The notes: generated by a model not told the origin, from the sequence alone. A DNA stretch of 64,000 nucleotides from Pseudohoeflea suaedae (GCF_004354915.1 NZ_SMSI01000001.1:186001-250000), one strand, 5' to 3'. Shown: positions 28,377 through 37,650, numbered from the stretch's first letter. A program made the numbers and translations.

Positions 28377-29711
28377 CTACTGGGAGAACTCCGGATAGGC
28401 CTCGACGCCGACTTCAGCCTTGTCGAGACCGATCATTTCATCCTCGAGCGAGACCCGCATGCCGACGGTGGCCTTCAGGATCGCCCAGACGACGAAGGAG
28501 CAGACCAGGGTGAAGACGCCATAGGCGATCACGCCGATGAACTGCGTGACGAAGGAAGCGTCGGCATTGGTCCATGCCACGATGATGGTGCCCCAGATAC
28601 CCGCAAAGAGGTGGACCGGGATTGCGCCGACCACGTCGTCAATCTTCAGCTTGTCGAGAAGCGGAACGGTGAAGACCACGATCGCCGCGCCGATGGCGCC
28701 GATCACGATGGCCTGCCAGATGGCCGGAGCCAGCGGTTCCGCGGTGATCGAGACCAGGCCGGCAAGCGCGCCGTTGAGAACCATGGTCACGTCGACCTTC
28801 TTGTACATGATGGCAAGCAGGATCATCGCGGTCACGACGCCGCCGGCAGCAGCCATGTTGGTGTTGACGAAGATGCGCGACACGTCGGAGACGTCACTAA
28901 TGGTGCCCATGGCGAGCTGCGATGCACCGTTGAAGCCGAACCAGCCGAGCCACAGGATGAACGTGCCGAGAGTTGCGAGCGGGATCGACGAACCCGGCAT
29001 CGGATGAACCTTGCCGTCGACATACTTGCCCGAGCGAGCGCCGAGAAGAATGGCACCGGCGAGCGCGGCCCAGCCGCCGACCGAGTGAACGAGCGTCGAA
29101 CCGGCGAAGTCGGAGAAGCCCATTTCGGAAAGCCAGCCGCCGCCCCACTGCCAGGAACCGGCGATCGGGTAGATGAAGCCGGTCAGAACGACCACGAAGA
29201 GCATGAACGGCAGGAGCTTGATACGCTCGGCGAGCGTGCCGGAGACGATCGAGGCAGCGGTTGCCACGAAGACCATCTGGAAGAACCAGTCGGACGCCGT
29301 CGAGTAACCGGTGTCGAGGGCGGCGCCGCCGACTTCATCGAGCGGATAGCCCAGCGAGAAGGTGCCGATATAGCCGCCATCGACATTGCCGTACATCAGG
29401 TTGTAGCCGATGAGCCAGTACATGATGCCGGCCACGGCGAAGAGGGCGATGTTCTTGAGCGACTGCATCGAGACGTTCTTCGAACGCACGAGGCCCGCTT
29501 CGAGCATGGCGAAGCCCGCTGCCATCCACATGACGAGGAAACCGCCGATGAGGAAGAGGAGCGTGTTGAAGATATAGGCCACTTCCGGGGAAACGGCCGC
29601 CGGCGCGGCTGCAGCTTCGGGAGCTGCGTCCTGGGCAAGCGCCGGTAGCGAAAGGGCGGCGACGCTGACGAGCGTCAGGGCGCCGCGGAGAAGGTGTTTC
29701 TTGGTTGTCAT
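28377..29711 (-). CDS. Ammonium transporter, second and divergent type
   Basis: Amt-family channel of about 444 residues with a cleavable-looking N-terminus (ALSLPALAQ) and 11 membrane helices. It has FAMLEAGLVRSKN, FAGSTLVHSVGG and LGWFGFNGAS. At the first pore-histidine position the sequence is YPIAGSWQWGGGWL, so Ser or Gly replaces His, while the second is kept in IPVHLFAG. It therefore belongs to a different subfamily from the neighbouring AmtB. ATG 29711 is preceded by CGGGGAA. It follows its own glnK. Confidence 0.92.
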   Translation of the reverse strand: MTTKKHLLRGALTLVSVAALSLPALAQDAAPEAAAAPAAVSPEVAYIFNTLLFLIGGFLVMWMAAGFAMLEAGLVRSKNVSMQSLKNIALFAVAGIMYWLIGYNLMYGNVDGGYIGTFSLGYPLDEVGGAALDTGYSTASDWFFQMVFVATAASIVSGTLAERIKLLPFMLFVVVLTGFIYPIAGSWQWGGGWLSEMGFSDFAGSTLVHSVGGWAALAGAILLGARSGKYVDGKVHPMPGSSIPLATLGTFILWLGWFGFNGASQLAMGTISDVSDVSRIFVNTNMAAAGGVVTAMILLAIMYKKVDVTMVLNGALAGLVSITAEPLAPAIWQAIVIGAIGAAIVVFTVPLLDKLKIDDVVGAIPVHLFAGIWGTIIVAWTNADASFVTQFIGVIAYGVFTLVCSFVVWAILKATVGMRVSLEDEMIGLDKAEVGVEAYPEFSQ

Positions 29712-29728
29712 GTAACGATTCCCCGTGA

Positions 29729-30085
<357 letters not shown>

Positions 30086-30155
30086 TTAGCTGCGGCCGTG
30101 CCGCCTCTCCTGACAGGATCGCGCACAGCCGCACACTCCTGCCTGCCCTTCTCAA

Positions 30156-30170
30156 ACAAGAGCCGTGCCA
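30156..30170 (-). promoter_or_regulatory. Sigma-54 promoter of the second glnK-amt operon
   Basis: Minus-strand TGGCAC-GGCTC-TTGT, matching TGGCAC-N5-TTGC except for the final base. Its first 13 bases are identical to the promoter of the first operon. It lies about 89 bases upstream of the glnK start. Confidence 0.82.
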
Positions 30171-30230
30171 GTTGAGCGGAATGGGGGGATTCAGCGTTTT
30201 TTGCCGGAAATAAGCCGCAATTCAGCCGTT

Positions 30231-30259
30231 TGCGCTGCAATAGTGTGCAGTGCAGCGCA
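30231..30259. promoter_or_regulatory. Inverted repeat in the glnK control region
   Basis: Perfect nine-base inverted repeat TGCGCTGCA / TGCAGCGCA separated by 11 bases. It lies 61 to 89 bases upstream of the sigma-54 promoter and next to the NtrC-like palindrome. It may be a second, weaker activator site; this is inference. Confidence 0.5.
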
Positions 30260-30265
30260 TTTCTT

Positions 30266-30282
30266 TGCACAATTTTTGTGCA
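30266..30282. promoter_or_regulatory. Probable NtrC enhancer site
   Basis: The palindrome TGCACAATTTTTGTGCA closely resembles the NtrC consensus TGCACY-N5-RGTGCA. It lies about 100 bases upstream of the sigma-54 promoter of the second glnK operon, the usual enhancer distance. Confidence 0.72.
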
Positions 30283-30324
30283 TAAATTATCGGCGAATTT
30301 ACCCCTGCCCGGGAAATGGGCAGG

Positions 30325-31197
30325 TCAGTTTTTCATCCGGATCAGGCCTTCCTGCGCGACAGAGGCGATCAGCCTTCCGTCGCGGGAATAGAGACTGCCG
30401 CGCGAAAAGCCGCGGGCACCCGATGTCGATGGCGAATCCATCGTGTAGAGCAGCCAGTCGGAGAAATCGAAGCGGCGATGGAACCACATCGCATGATCGA
30501 GACTGGCCGCCTGGATGTCCCTGCTGAAGACGCTGCGCCCGTGAAAGAACAGCGACGTATCGAGAAGCAGCATGTCGGAAAGATAGGCCAGCACCGAGGC
30601 CTGGACCACGCGATCGTCGGGAATTGGGCCGAGCGTTCTGACCCAGGCATGCTGGACCGGGGGCAGCGACTTGTCGGTGAAATAGTGCTCCATCATGATT
30701 GGCCGCACCTCGATCGGGCGCTCGGTGCGCCAGTATTTTATGATGTGCTCGGGAGCGCCCTCGAGAAAGGTCGAGCGGATCTCATCCGGACCGGGAAGAT
30801 CTTCCGGCGCGGCCACCTCGGGCATCTTGTCCTGATATTCGAGCCCCTCCTCATCCGTCTGGAAGGACGCCTGCAGCGAGAAGATCGCCTTGCCATGCTG
30901 GATCGCCACCACCCAGCGCGTCGAAAAGCTCGATCCGTCGCGAATGCGCTCGACCTCGTAGATGATCGGCTGGGACGGATCGCCCGGCCGCATGAAATAG
31001 CCGTGCAGCGAGTGCACCCCCCGATCCGACCCGACCGTCCTTTGCGCCGCAACCAGCGCCTGGCCGATCACATGCCCGCCGAAAACCCGCTGCCAGCCCA
31101 CCTGCGGGCTCTGGCCCCGGAACAGGTCCTCCTCGAGTTTTTCCAGATCGAGATATTCGACGAGACCGTCGGCGGAATTGAACCTGGTGCGCGACAT
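30325..31197 (-). CDS. tesB: Acyl-CoA thioesterase II
   Basis: Double-hotdog thioesterase of 290 residues that hydrolyses medium and long acyl-CoAs. TesB hallmarks are VFGGHVIGQALVAAQRTV, SLHGYFMRPGDP, and in the second domain YLSDMLLLDTS and ASLDHAMWFHRRF. The ATG at 31197 has GGAG five bases ahead; the frame is open upstream but overlaps the divergent hydroxylase. A hairpin CCTGCCC / GGGCAGG with a weak T tail follows the stop. tesB beside glnK-amtB is also known in enterobacteria. Confidence 0.94.
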   Translation of the reverse strand: MSRTRFNSADGLVEYLDLEKLEEDLFRGQSPQVGWQRVFGGHVIGQALVAAQRTVGSDRGVHSLHGYFMRPGDPSQPIIYEVERIRDGSSFSTRWVVAIQHGKAIFSLQASFQTDEEGLEYQDKMPEVAAPEDLPGPDEIRSTFLEGAPEHIIKYWRTERPIEVRPIMMEHYFTDKSLPPVQHAWVRTLGPIPDDRVVQASVLAYLSDMLLLDTSLFFHGRSVFSRDIQAASLDHAMWFHRRFDFSDWLLYTMDSPSTSGARGFSRGSLYSRDGRLIASVAQEGLIRMKN

Positions 31198-31342
31198 TAT
31201 CGCTCCATTGCAAATCTGTATCAGCGGCCCGCATTGGGATATACCAACCGGCAGCAATTGGACGAACCGGGCGCGCACCGTGGACGAAGCACCGGAAGAG
31301 CGCCATATCGACTGAATATACAGGGTCGACAGGGAAGGAAAC

Positions 31343-32572
31343 ATGATGACGACGGAAACCAGCGATCTCCTGATCTGCGGCGGCGGATATGTCGGCCTTG
31401 GCGTGGCGGTGGCCGTGAAGACGTCCGCACCCGATCTATCGGTCACCCTTATCGATGCCGCCCCGGAAGGCGTATGGAAGAAGGATCCGCGCTCGTCGGC
31501 CATCGCCGCTGCGGCGACGCGCATGCTGGCAACGCTCGGCGTTTGGGACGAGATCGTTCCTGAAGCCGAACCGATCCGCGACATGATCGTCACCGATTCA
31601 CGCACCTCCGATCCCGTCCGTCCGACCTTCCTGACCTTCGGCGGCGACGTGAATCCCGGCGAGCCTTTCGCCCACATGATTCCGAATGTCGCCATGGTTG
31701 GGCCGTTGCGCGCAAAGGCGGAAGAGCTCGGCGTCAAGATCTGCCAGTCTGCCGTCGCCGACGGCCTCGAAATAGGTCCGGACAAGGGCATTGTGACCAC
31801 CGCGGATGGCCGGACCTTCGCGGCGAAACTCGTTGTCGCCGCCGACGGCGTGCGCTCGAAACTCCGCGATCTCGCGGGCATCAAGCACACGCGGTGGGAT
31901 TACGGCCAGTCCGGCATCGTGGCCACCGTCGCCCATGAGCGCCCGCATAACGGCCGCGCCGAGGAGCACTTCATGCCCTCGGGACCTTTCGCCATCCTGC
32001 CGCTCAGGAACAATCGCTCCTCGCTGGTATGGACCGAACGGACGGAAGATGCCGAGCGGATCGTCAACGGCGACGATCTGGTCTTCGAGGCCGAACTGGA
32101 ACGACGGTTCGGCCATCACCTCGGCGCGCTGACCGTCGAAGGCGCCCGCAAGGCCTTTCCGCTGGGGCTCACGCTCGCCCATGATTTCGTCAAGCCGCGC
32201 TTCGCGCTTGCCGGCGACGCCGCCCACGGCATTCACCCGATCGCCGGCCAGGGCCTCAATCTGGGCTTCCGGGATGTCGCGGCACTTGCCGAAACCATCG
32301 TCGAGGCGGCACGTCTCGGTCTCGATATCGGCAGCTATTCTGTGCTCGAGCGCTACCAGGTCTGGCGCCGTTTCGACACCTTCCAGATGGGTGTGACCAG
32401 CGACGTGTTGACCCGCATGTTCTCCAACGACTTCACACCGCTGCGCATGGTTCGCGATTTCGGTCTCTCGGTCGTCGACCGTCTGCCGGGCCTGAAGACC
32501 TATTTCATCAAGCAGGCGGCAGGCCTTGCCAGCTCCGATGCGCCGAAGCTTCTGCGCGGCGAAGCCATCTGA
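31343..32572 (+). CDS. UbiH/UbiF/VisC-type FAD-dependent hydroxylase
   Basis: Flavin monooxygenase of 409 residues, probably in ubiquinone ring hydroxylation. The FAD Rossmann motif LLICGGGYVGLGVAVAV is at the start, the DG motif is in VVAADGVRSKLRDLAG, and the second FAD motif GDAAHGIHPIAGQGLNLGF is near residue 290. The first Gly of the usual G-A-G is replaced in GGGYVG but the spacing is kept. Two start ATGs are adjacent (31343, 31346), preceded by AGGGAAGG. Which ring position it hydroxylates cannot be told. Divergent from tesB. Confidence 0.9.
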   Translation: MMTTETSDLLICGGGYVGLGVAVAVKTSAPDLSVTLIDAAPEGVWKKDPRSSAIAAAATRMLATLGVWDEIVPEAEPIRDMIVTDSRTSDPVRPTFLTFGGDVNPGEPFAHMIPNVAMVGPLRAKAEELGVKICQSAVADGLEIGPDKGIVTTADGRTFAAKLVVAADGVRSKLRDLAGIKHTRWDYGQSGIVATVAHERPHNGRAEEHFMPSGPFAILPLRNNRSSLVWTERTEDAERIVNGDDLVFEAELERRFGHHLGALTVEGARKAFPLGLTLAHDFVKPRFALAGDAAHGIHPIAGQGLNLGFRDVAALAETIVEAARLGLDIGSYSVLERYQVWRRFDTFQMGVTSDVLTRMFSNDFTPLRMVRDFGLSVVDRLPGLKTYFIKQAAGLASSDAPKLLRGEAI

Positions 32573-32584
32573 GGAGTGTGCCGG

Positions 32585-33175
32585 TCAGCCCGGCTGATTG
32601 CCGGAAAAGGCGCGACCGAGCGTGGCGTCCATGCGCCGAAAGCTCTCGGCCAGGATGGTCATGTCGGAAAAGGCATGCGCCAGCGCGATGCCGCCCTGCC
32701 ACTCGGCGATCAGGGAACGCGCGTGTGAAAGCGCCTGAGAGGGCCTCTGCCCCGACCGCCCGAATTCGCCGGCAAGAAACTCCATCAGCCGGGTGAAACT
32801 CTCGGCGGCGCGCGCCGAGGCGTCCGGCGCGCCGTCGCGGAAGTCGCGCACGGCGAGCGAAATCGGGCAGCCCCGTTCCATGCGGCTGCGGTTGGATTGC
32901 TGCAACCGGCGCAGAAGAAAGCGGCAGCGCTCCTCTGCCTCGGTGGAGACATTGGCGGCTTCCGCCACCAGCGCGCTGGTCTCGCTGAGAAAGATGTCGG
33001 CCACCGCCAGCGCGATGTCGGCTTTGGTCTTGTAGTAGTAGAACATGTTGCCTTGCGGCACGCCGGCCGCCCTGGCGATGTCGCCGATGGAGCTGCCGGC
33101 GAAGCTGCATCGCCAGAACAGATCGGCCGCCGCTGCGGCGATGGCCTCCCGTCGTTCATCACCCTTCTTGGCCAT
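32585..33175 (-). CDS. TetR/AcrR family transcriptional regulator
   Basis: Repressor of 196 residues. The N-terminal helix-turn-helix spans about 9-55: AIAAAAADLFWRCSFAGSSI then DIARAAGVPQGNMFYYYKTK, the TetR signature. The ligand domain (60-196) is variable. It is convergent with the UbiH-like gene, so its target is not obvious from position; no drug pump lies alongside. Confidence 0.92.
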   Translation of the reverse strand: MAKKGDERREAIAAAAADLFWRCSFAGSSIGDIARAAGVPQGNMFYYYKTKADIALAVADIFLSETSALVAEAANVSTEAEERCRFLLRRLQQSNRSRMERGCPISLAVRDFRDGAPDASARAAESFTRLMEFLAGEFGRSGQRPSQALSHARSLIAEWQGGIALAHAFSDMTILAESFRRMDATLGRAFSGNQPG

Positions 33176-33262
33176 GCTGGTCCCGTCGCCCCGGAAAATT
33201 GGTCGTTCGACTGACTTATTATCTCATCAGGCGGGCGGAAGGCCAGATGCCGGGAAGACGCT

Positions 33263-33475
33263 TCACCCGGCGGAACCGGGCGCCTTGTCTTCCAGCTGGC
33301 GAGCCTCGGAGACGAGCATGATCGGAATGCCGTCGCGCACCGGAAAGGCGAGCCGCGCCTTTTCGGAAATCAGCTCGCCCTTCTCGGCGTCATAGGTCAG
33401 CGGCGCGTAGGTGAGCGGGCACACCAGCAGTTCGAGAAGCTTCGTGTCGGGATGTTCCTTGCGAACGCTGTCCAT
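33263..33475 (-). CDS. Trm112-like (UPF0434 / YcaR) small protein
   Basis: Protein of 70 residues with the Trm112 core [18 protein letters not shown] and [13 protein letters not shown]. Bacterial members keep few of the zinc cysteines; only one Cys is present here. Trm112 proteins in archaea and eukaryotes activate methyltransferases; the bacterial role is less clear. It follows the Lon-N gene on the same strand after 29 bases. Confidence 0.85.
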   Translation of the reverse strand: MDSVRKEHPDTKLLELLVCPLTYAPLTYDAEKGELISEKARLAFPVRDGIPIMLVSEARQLEDKAPGSAG

Positions 33476-33504
33476 CTCACACCTTCACCTGGCGCTGCTT
33501 TGCG

Positions 33505-34185
33505 CTATTGCAGCCGCCAGCTCGTGTCCTCGTCGTTCTGCGCCAGCACCATTTCGGTGATGGCGATCAGCGTATCGGCGCGGGCCTTGATGTCGCGCGC
33601 CTCGAGCAGCGCCTGTTTCTCGGCCGGACCGTAGGGTGACATCATCGACAGCGAATTGACAAGGGTGGCGTTGCTGGCCTTCTCGACGCTCTTCCAGTCG
33701 ACTTCCAGGTCGTTGGCGTCGAGATAGGCGCGGAAGCTCCGGAGCAGCTCGTCCCGGTCCACCTCCTCGCCCATATCGGTCCTCGCCAGATCCGCCATTT
33801 CAGGCTCGATCGAGCAGACCCGGTAGGCGCGCTCGGGGTCGAGAACCTCCTTGGTCACGCGAAACCGGCACACACCGCCAAGCGTCAGCACGTAGCGGCC
33901 ATCGCCGGTCTCGCCATAGCCGAGAATGCGGCCCAGGCAGCCCACCGTGCAGAGATCCCTGACCGGGCGCTCCTCCGACTGGTCGTGCTCCAGCGACGGC
34001 TGGATCACCCCGATCAGCCTGGAGCCGGCGAGGCAGTCGTCGAACATGGAAATATAGCGCGGTTCGAAAATGTTGAGCGGCAGCTGGGCACCCGGCAGCA
34101 GCAATGCGCCGGACAGCGGAAAGACCGGGACTTCGCCCGGCAGATCCGACGCCGCATCATATTCGGTGTTTCCGACCTTGATCAT
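33505..34185 (-). CDS. Lon protease N-terminal-domain protein
   Basis: Soluble protein of 226 residues consisting of the LON substrate-binding domain without the AAA+ or protease parts. The core is VPVFPLSGALLLPGAQLPLNIFEPRYISM, followed by GRILGYGETGDGRYVLTLGGVCRFRV. A helical C-terminal half ends in DTSWRLQ. It probably binds peptides or partner proteins. It lies between the thioredoxin-TPR gene and the Trm112-like gene in a conserved rhizobial run. Confidence 0.9.
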   Translation of the reverse strand: MIKVGNTEYDAASDLPGEVPVFPLSGALLLPGAQLPLNIFEPRYISMFDDCLAGSRLIGVIQPSLEHDQSEERPVRDLCTVGCLGRILGYGETGDGRYVLTLGGVCRFRVTKEVLDPERAYRVCSIEPEMADLARTDMGEEVDRDELLRSFRAYLDANDLEVDWKSVEKASNATLVNSLSMMSPYGPAEKQALLEARDIKARADTLIAITEMVLAQNDEDTSWRLQ

Positions 34186-34269
34186 TCCGTTTTCCGTTCC
34201 CTTTCACCCCTCAAGTGGAGCGTTGAGCCCAAAGCTCAAGGGGCGGAAATGCCGCGCTGCGAAGGCGGC

Positions 34270-35271
34270 TTACGAGAACAGCATCGACGAAAGCCGACGC
34301 CGCGCGGATGCGGTCACCGGATCGGCGGGGCCCCAGGCCTCGAAGAATTCGAGCAGCTGCTTGCGCGCGGCGTCGTCGTTCCAGCCACGATCGAGGCGCA
34401 TCACGGCGAAGACCTGTTCGACGGCCTGCTCGCGCTCACCCCTTGCGGCAAGGATCTTGGCAAGCTGCAACCGGGCTTCGAAATCGCGTTCATCGGCCGC
34501 GATCCGCGCTTCCAGTTCCGCCGGGTTCCCGAGCGAGGCGACCTCACGGGCCAGTTCGAGCTTCTTGATGGCGGACGCCATCTCCGGCCTGGCGCGCATG
34601 TCCTCGGGGGCCTGGTCGATGAGCTGCTGGGCTTGGTCGAGCGCGTCGGCGGCAATCATCGCGGATGCGAGCCCGCCCATGGCTCCGGCATGGGACTGGT
34701 CGGCCTGCAGCACGGCGGAATAAAGCTGTGCGGCCTGTTCGATCTGACCTTCGGCGAGCGAGGCGTCGGCCTTCTCCATCGCCGCCGCGATGCGCGGATC
34801 CGGTCCCTGATCGGCCTGGCCGCCGAGCTTGGCGACGAAATTGCGAACTTCGCTTTCGGGCAGCGCCCCCATGAACCCGTCGACCGGACGGCCATCGACG
34901 AAGGCGACGACGGCTGGAATGGACTGCACGCCCATCTGGCCGGGAATGGCCGGATGGTCGTCGATGTTGAGCTTGACGAGCTTGACCTCACCGCCGGCCT
35001 CGTTGACCACCTTCTCGATGATCGGCGTCAGCTGCTTGCACGGACCGCACCAGGGCGCCCAGAAGTCGACGATCACCGGCTGCCGGCGCGAGGCCTCGAT
35101 GACGTCGCGCGAGAAATCCGCGGTCGTCGTATCGCTGACGAGCGGACCCGCGCCCCCCTGCTGCGGCGCCACTGAGGGAGCGGCGGGAGCCGCCTGCTGG
35201 CCGCCGAAATTGACGGTGCCGGTCATCTGCGAGCCGGGAGCGGGGGCGAAGGGATTGTCGGAATTGGTCAT
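34270..35271 (-). CDS. trxA: Thioredoxin-TPR protein, CnoX/YbbN-like
   Basis: Protein of 333 residues. An N-terminal Gly/Ala/Pro-rich stretch (1-45) precedes a thioredoxin domain with active site WCGPC (Cys75, Cys78) in FWAPWCGPCKQL and the cis-Pro loop VQSIPAV. The C-terminal half (about 160-333) is TPR-like helical repeats. Architecture matches CnoX, a chaperedoxin that protects proteins from hypochlorite damage; unlike E. coli CnoX, the CxxC pair is intact here. Upstream of the Lon-N gene on the same strand. Confidence 0.9.
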   Translation of the reverse strand: MTNSDNPFAPAPGSQMTGTVNFGGQQAAPAAPSVAPQQGGAGPLVSDTTTADFSRDVIEASRRQPVIVDFWAPWCGPCKQLTPIIEKVVNEAGGEVKLVKLNIDDHPAIPGQMGVQSIPAVVAFVDGRPVDGFMGALPESEVRNFVAKLGGQADQGPDPRIAAAMEKADASLAEGQIEQAAQLYSAVLQADQSHAGAMGGLASAMIAADALDQAQQLIDQAPEDMRARPEMASAIKKLELAREVASLGNPAELEARIAADERDFEARLQLAKILAARGEREQAVEQVFAVMRLDRGWNDDAARKQLLEFFEAWGPADPVTASARRRLSSMLFS

Positions 35272-35349
35272 ATGTGTGGGATCCGTTTCGTTTCAGCCCA
35301 GATTGTAGCGGCAGGCGCCGGTTTCAAGAAGGAAATTCGAGGCCCGGCC

Positions 35350-35883
35350 TCACGAGGAAACCCTCACCACCAGCGGCTCGTGACCCGTATGGGCAAGAAA
35401 GCTCATCAGGTCGGCGCTCGAAACCGTGGTGGTGGCGTTGTTGCGCAAGGGATGGCCGTTGATCAGCGCACTTTCGGCCAGCGGCGCGTCGAGAACCACC
35501 TTCACCTTGCCGTCCGTATCGTTGAGGGCTGCAAACACCGTCACCGAACCCGGGATGACGCCGAGAAGATCCATCAGCGCGTCCGGCTTGCCGAATGACA
35601 CCCGGCCCGACCCGCCTATCAGGGTGTGGATCTGCTTGAGATCGACATTTGCGTCTTCCTCGAGCGTGACGAGAAAATACTGCCCCTTCTTGTCCTTGAG
35701 AAAGAGGTTCTTGGTATGCGCGCCGGCGATCTCGTCGCGCAGCGATTGCGATTCGGCCACGGTGAAGACCGGCTCATGCCAATGCGTCCTGTGCGCGATT
35801 CCAAGCTGGTCGAGCACAGCGAAGAGATCCTCCGGCTCGCGCGGCTGGGCTTGTGGAATTTCGGTCGTGGTTTCGCTGGTCAT
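35350..35883 (-). CDS. Prolyl-tRNA editing (ProX/YbaK family) deacylase
   Basis: Trans-editing enzyme of 177 residues that hydrolyses mischarged Ala- or Cys-tRNA(Pro). The family features KNLFLKDKKGQYFLVTLEED, GRVSFGKPDALMDLLGVIPGS and the C-terminal NATTTVSSADLMSFL are present. The start is ATG 35883 with GGAG upstream, after the open but unrelated upstream frame. The gene is monocistronic and divergent from tRNA-Gly. Confidence 0.88.
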   Translation of the reverse strand: MTSETTTEIPQAQPREPEDLFAVLDQLGIAHRTHWHEPVFTVAESQSLRDEIAGAHTKNLFLKDKKGQYFLVTLEEDANVDLKQIHTLIGGSGRVSFGKPDALMDLLGVIPGSVTVFAALNDTDGKVKVVLDAPLAESALINGHPLRNNATTTVSSADLMSFLAHTGHEPLVVRVSS

Positions 35884-36166
35884 CTGGCTCGAACTCCGAA
35901 TGCGCGACCCGGCTCGAACCGGGCATGAAGGCCGCAATTGGCTGGTTGCCGGCCTTGTTAGCCGTCATGGCGACGCGTGGCAATGCGGGAGGATGCAACC
36001 GCCATGGTCCCGCCTCGCACGACCCGTGCCGACCGAAGCCGGAATTGCCTGCAACGAATTTGAAATTCCCTGTTGCATTCTCATCCGGCTTGCGCCATAT
36101 AGCGCCCGTCCGGACGCCACTGGCGCCGGAACGACGGTCTCACCTACCTCGGAGATCGTTCGATGA

Positions 36167-36241
36167 GCGGGTGTAGCTCAGGGGTAGAGCACAACCTTGC
36201 CAAGGTTGGGGTCGAGGGTTCGAATCCCTTCGCCCGCTCCA
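36167..36241 (+). tRNA. tRNA-Gly (anticodon GCC)
   Basis: A full cloverleaf can be folded. The acceptor stem GCGGGTG pairs with CGCCCGC with one G-T pair. The D arm GCTC...GAGC, the anticodon stem CAACC/GGTTG with loop TTGCCAA (anticodon GCC at 36199-36201), and the T arm with GGTTCGAATCC are all present. Discriminator T and an encoded CCA end the gene, 75 bases in all. A weak TTGCAT / TATAGC promoter-like pair lies at about 36073-36103. Confidence 0.97.
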
Positions 36242-36265
36242 AATTCTCTTCAGAGACAAAGACGC

Positions 36266-36312
36266 ACAAGGCCTCGGTTTACCGGGGCTTTTTTTGCGTT
36301 TGGGGCGTGGCG
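36266..36312 (+). repeat. Direct repeat, copy 1 (tRNA-Gly terminator)
   Basis: About 46 bases covering the terminator and the following GCGTTTGGG...GTGGCG. It matches copy 2 at 37651-37696 with one T fewer in the T run and a few mismatches at the end. The two copies bound an AT-rich 1.35-kb segment. Confidence 0.85.
36268..36297 (+). terminator. Terminator of tRNA-Gly
   Basis: Stem AAGGCCTCGG / CCGGGGCTTT with loop TTTA and a seven-T tail, 27 bases after the tRNA. The whole element is repeated at 37653-37680. Confidence 0.85.
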
Positions 36313-36453
36313 AAGGCTGTTGTTTCGAAGGCCACTCAGGGTCTGTCATGGGCTCGAGTTACCATCCGGCTACACGTTTTCGGCCTTGACGCTGCGTGAA
36401 ATTTCGGTGTCGTTGTAGTTCACAACGCCATGTTCCGGATTCACAAGAGATGC

Positions 36454-37468
36454 TTAAACAGCGCGCTCTTCGGCGCCCTGTGAAACATCGGGAACCCATG
36501 TATCTGGATCCAAGAGCTTCACGCGGCGGGCAAACACTGCGTGAAATTCGTTAAGGCGCTCGCCTAGCCAATTATGTTGGCGGGGCCAGTCGTTCCGGTC
36601 CTCAGGATTACAATTTCCAAGCGAAATCGAAATCCGCGTGTCTCTGCCTTCCGGCAACTCTTCCCAATCAAGCAGATAACCAAGTTCAGTCTCGATTGCC
36701 AATTTCTGCTTATTCAAGAGATGATAAAAAGCTTTTGCATCAGGATTTGAGATGTACAGCTCAGCACGCAGCTGCCTTTTGGGCCTGACCATCGCAGCGT
36801 TGACGCCAAAACCACTCCGTCCGATTGGGTATGACATCCAAGACTGGGGTTGCGGCTTCCGTTCTCTCGCCAATGGACCGCCCTTAGCCACTAGTGCGCC
36901 ACCAAATTTCCCCCCAATACGCTAACTGGAGCGATTTGGTATCAGAGAGCTCAGCCTCATCAATTGCTCGTGCGGCTTTCGTAACGAGCTTGCTCCAATT
37001 ATTCGGTTTTGACACAACGTTGAAGCGTGGCGCAGCCTGGGATTCGCCGATCTTCCACAACTCCACTTCCACGCCGAAAAATCGGAATGTTTCGTCAGTT
37101 ATCCTGTTCAACCAATCGAGGGTCGAGCGATGCTCTTCGGTAAACCGCGCGGCAATCCAAACGATCGTGACTGCTTCCAGTCCAGAAGCATACGTCAGCA
37201 GTTGTCCGAGATGAGTATGGTCTGTGCGCTCAAGCTGATTCTCAATTAGAACCCACGCATTTGTACCGATGTCCTTGCAAAGTATGTCGGCTCGGAATGG
37301 TCCCACCGCGCGCTCCTGAGCCTCCAACTCCAGCTCAAGTCCGAGCGTTTCACCCAGTGTAAGAAGATTTTCTTCTCCTGCCAGCCAAGGCGTAAAGTGG
37401 GATGATTCACTTGTCCAAATATCGCGAAGCTCAATCTTTTCGAGCTTTCCCAAATTGTATTCGCTCAT
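36454..37468 (-). pseudogene. PD-(D/E)XK nuclease-like DUF4268 protein, frameshifted
   Basis: Reading from ATG 37468 (AAGGGGTGAA upstream), the first part of 194 residues is a restriction-endonuclease-like domain with RADIL and the E-x-Q motif VLIENQLERTDHTHLGQLLTY. It ends early at 36884. The remaining 145 residues, a typical DUF4268 C-terminal domain (SWMSYPIGRSGFGVN, ISNPDAKAFYHLL, WPRQHNWLGERLN), continue in another frame to 36454. Removing one base from the six-C run at 36910-36915 (plus strand) joins them into one protein of about 337 residues. Clearly AT-richer than neighbours. It is a real pseudogene or a sequencing error. Confidence 0.8.
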
Positions 37469-37650
37469 TTCACCCCTTTCGGCCAGGCCAAGTACGATTG
37501 CACAGAATTTTAAACAGCCAAATTTGTTTGCAGCTTGTAAGCTCTCATGGTTCACGATAATTGCAATCGTCATATCTTGTTTCAGCACATCCGCGTCCAA
37601 CAGCCCCCAAATCTGCCGGACCCTTTGCGGATAACTTCGAATTGCGCTTT

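Noticed and set aside
36163-36399. Open frame starting within tRNA-Gly
   Set aside because: It runs through the tRNA and its terminator, so it is not a protein gene.
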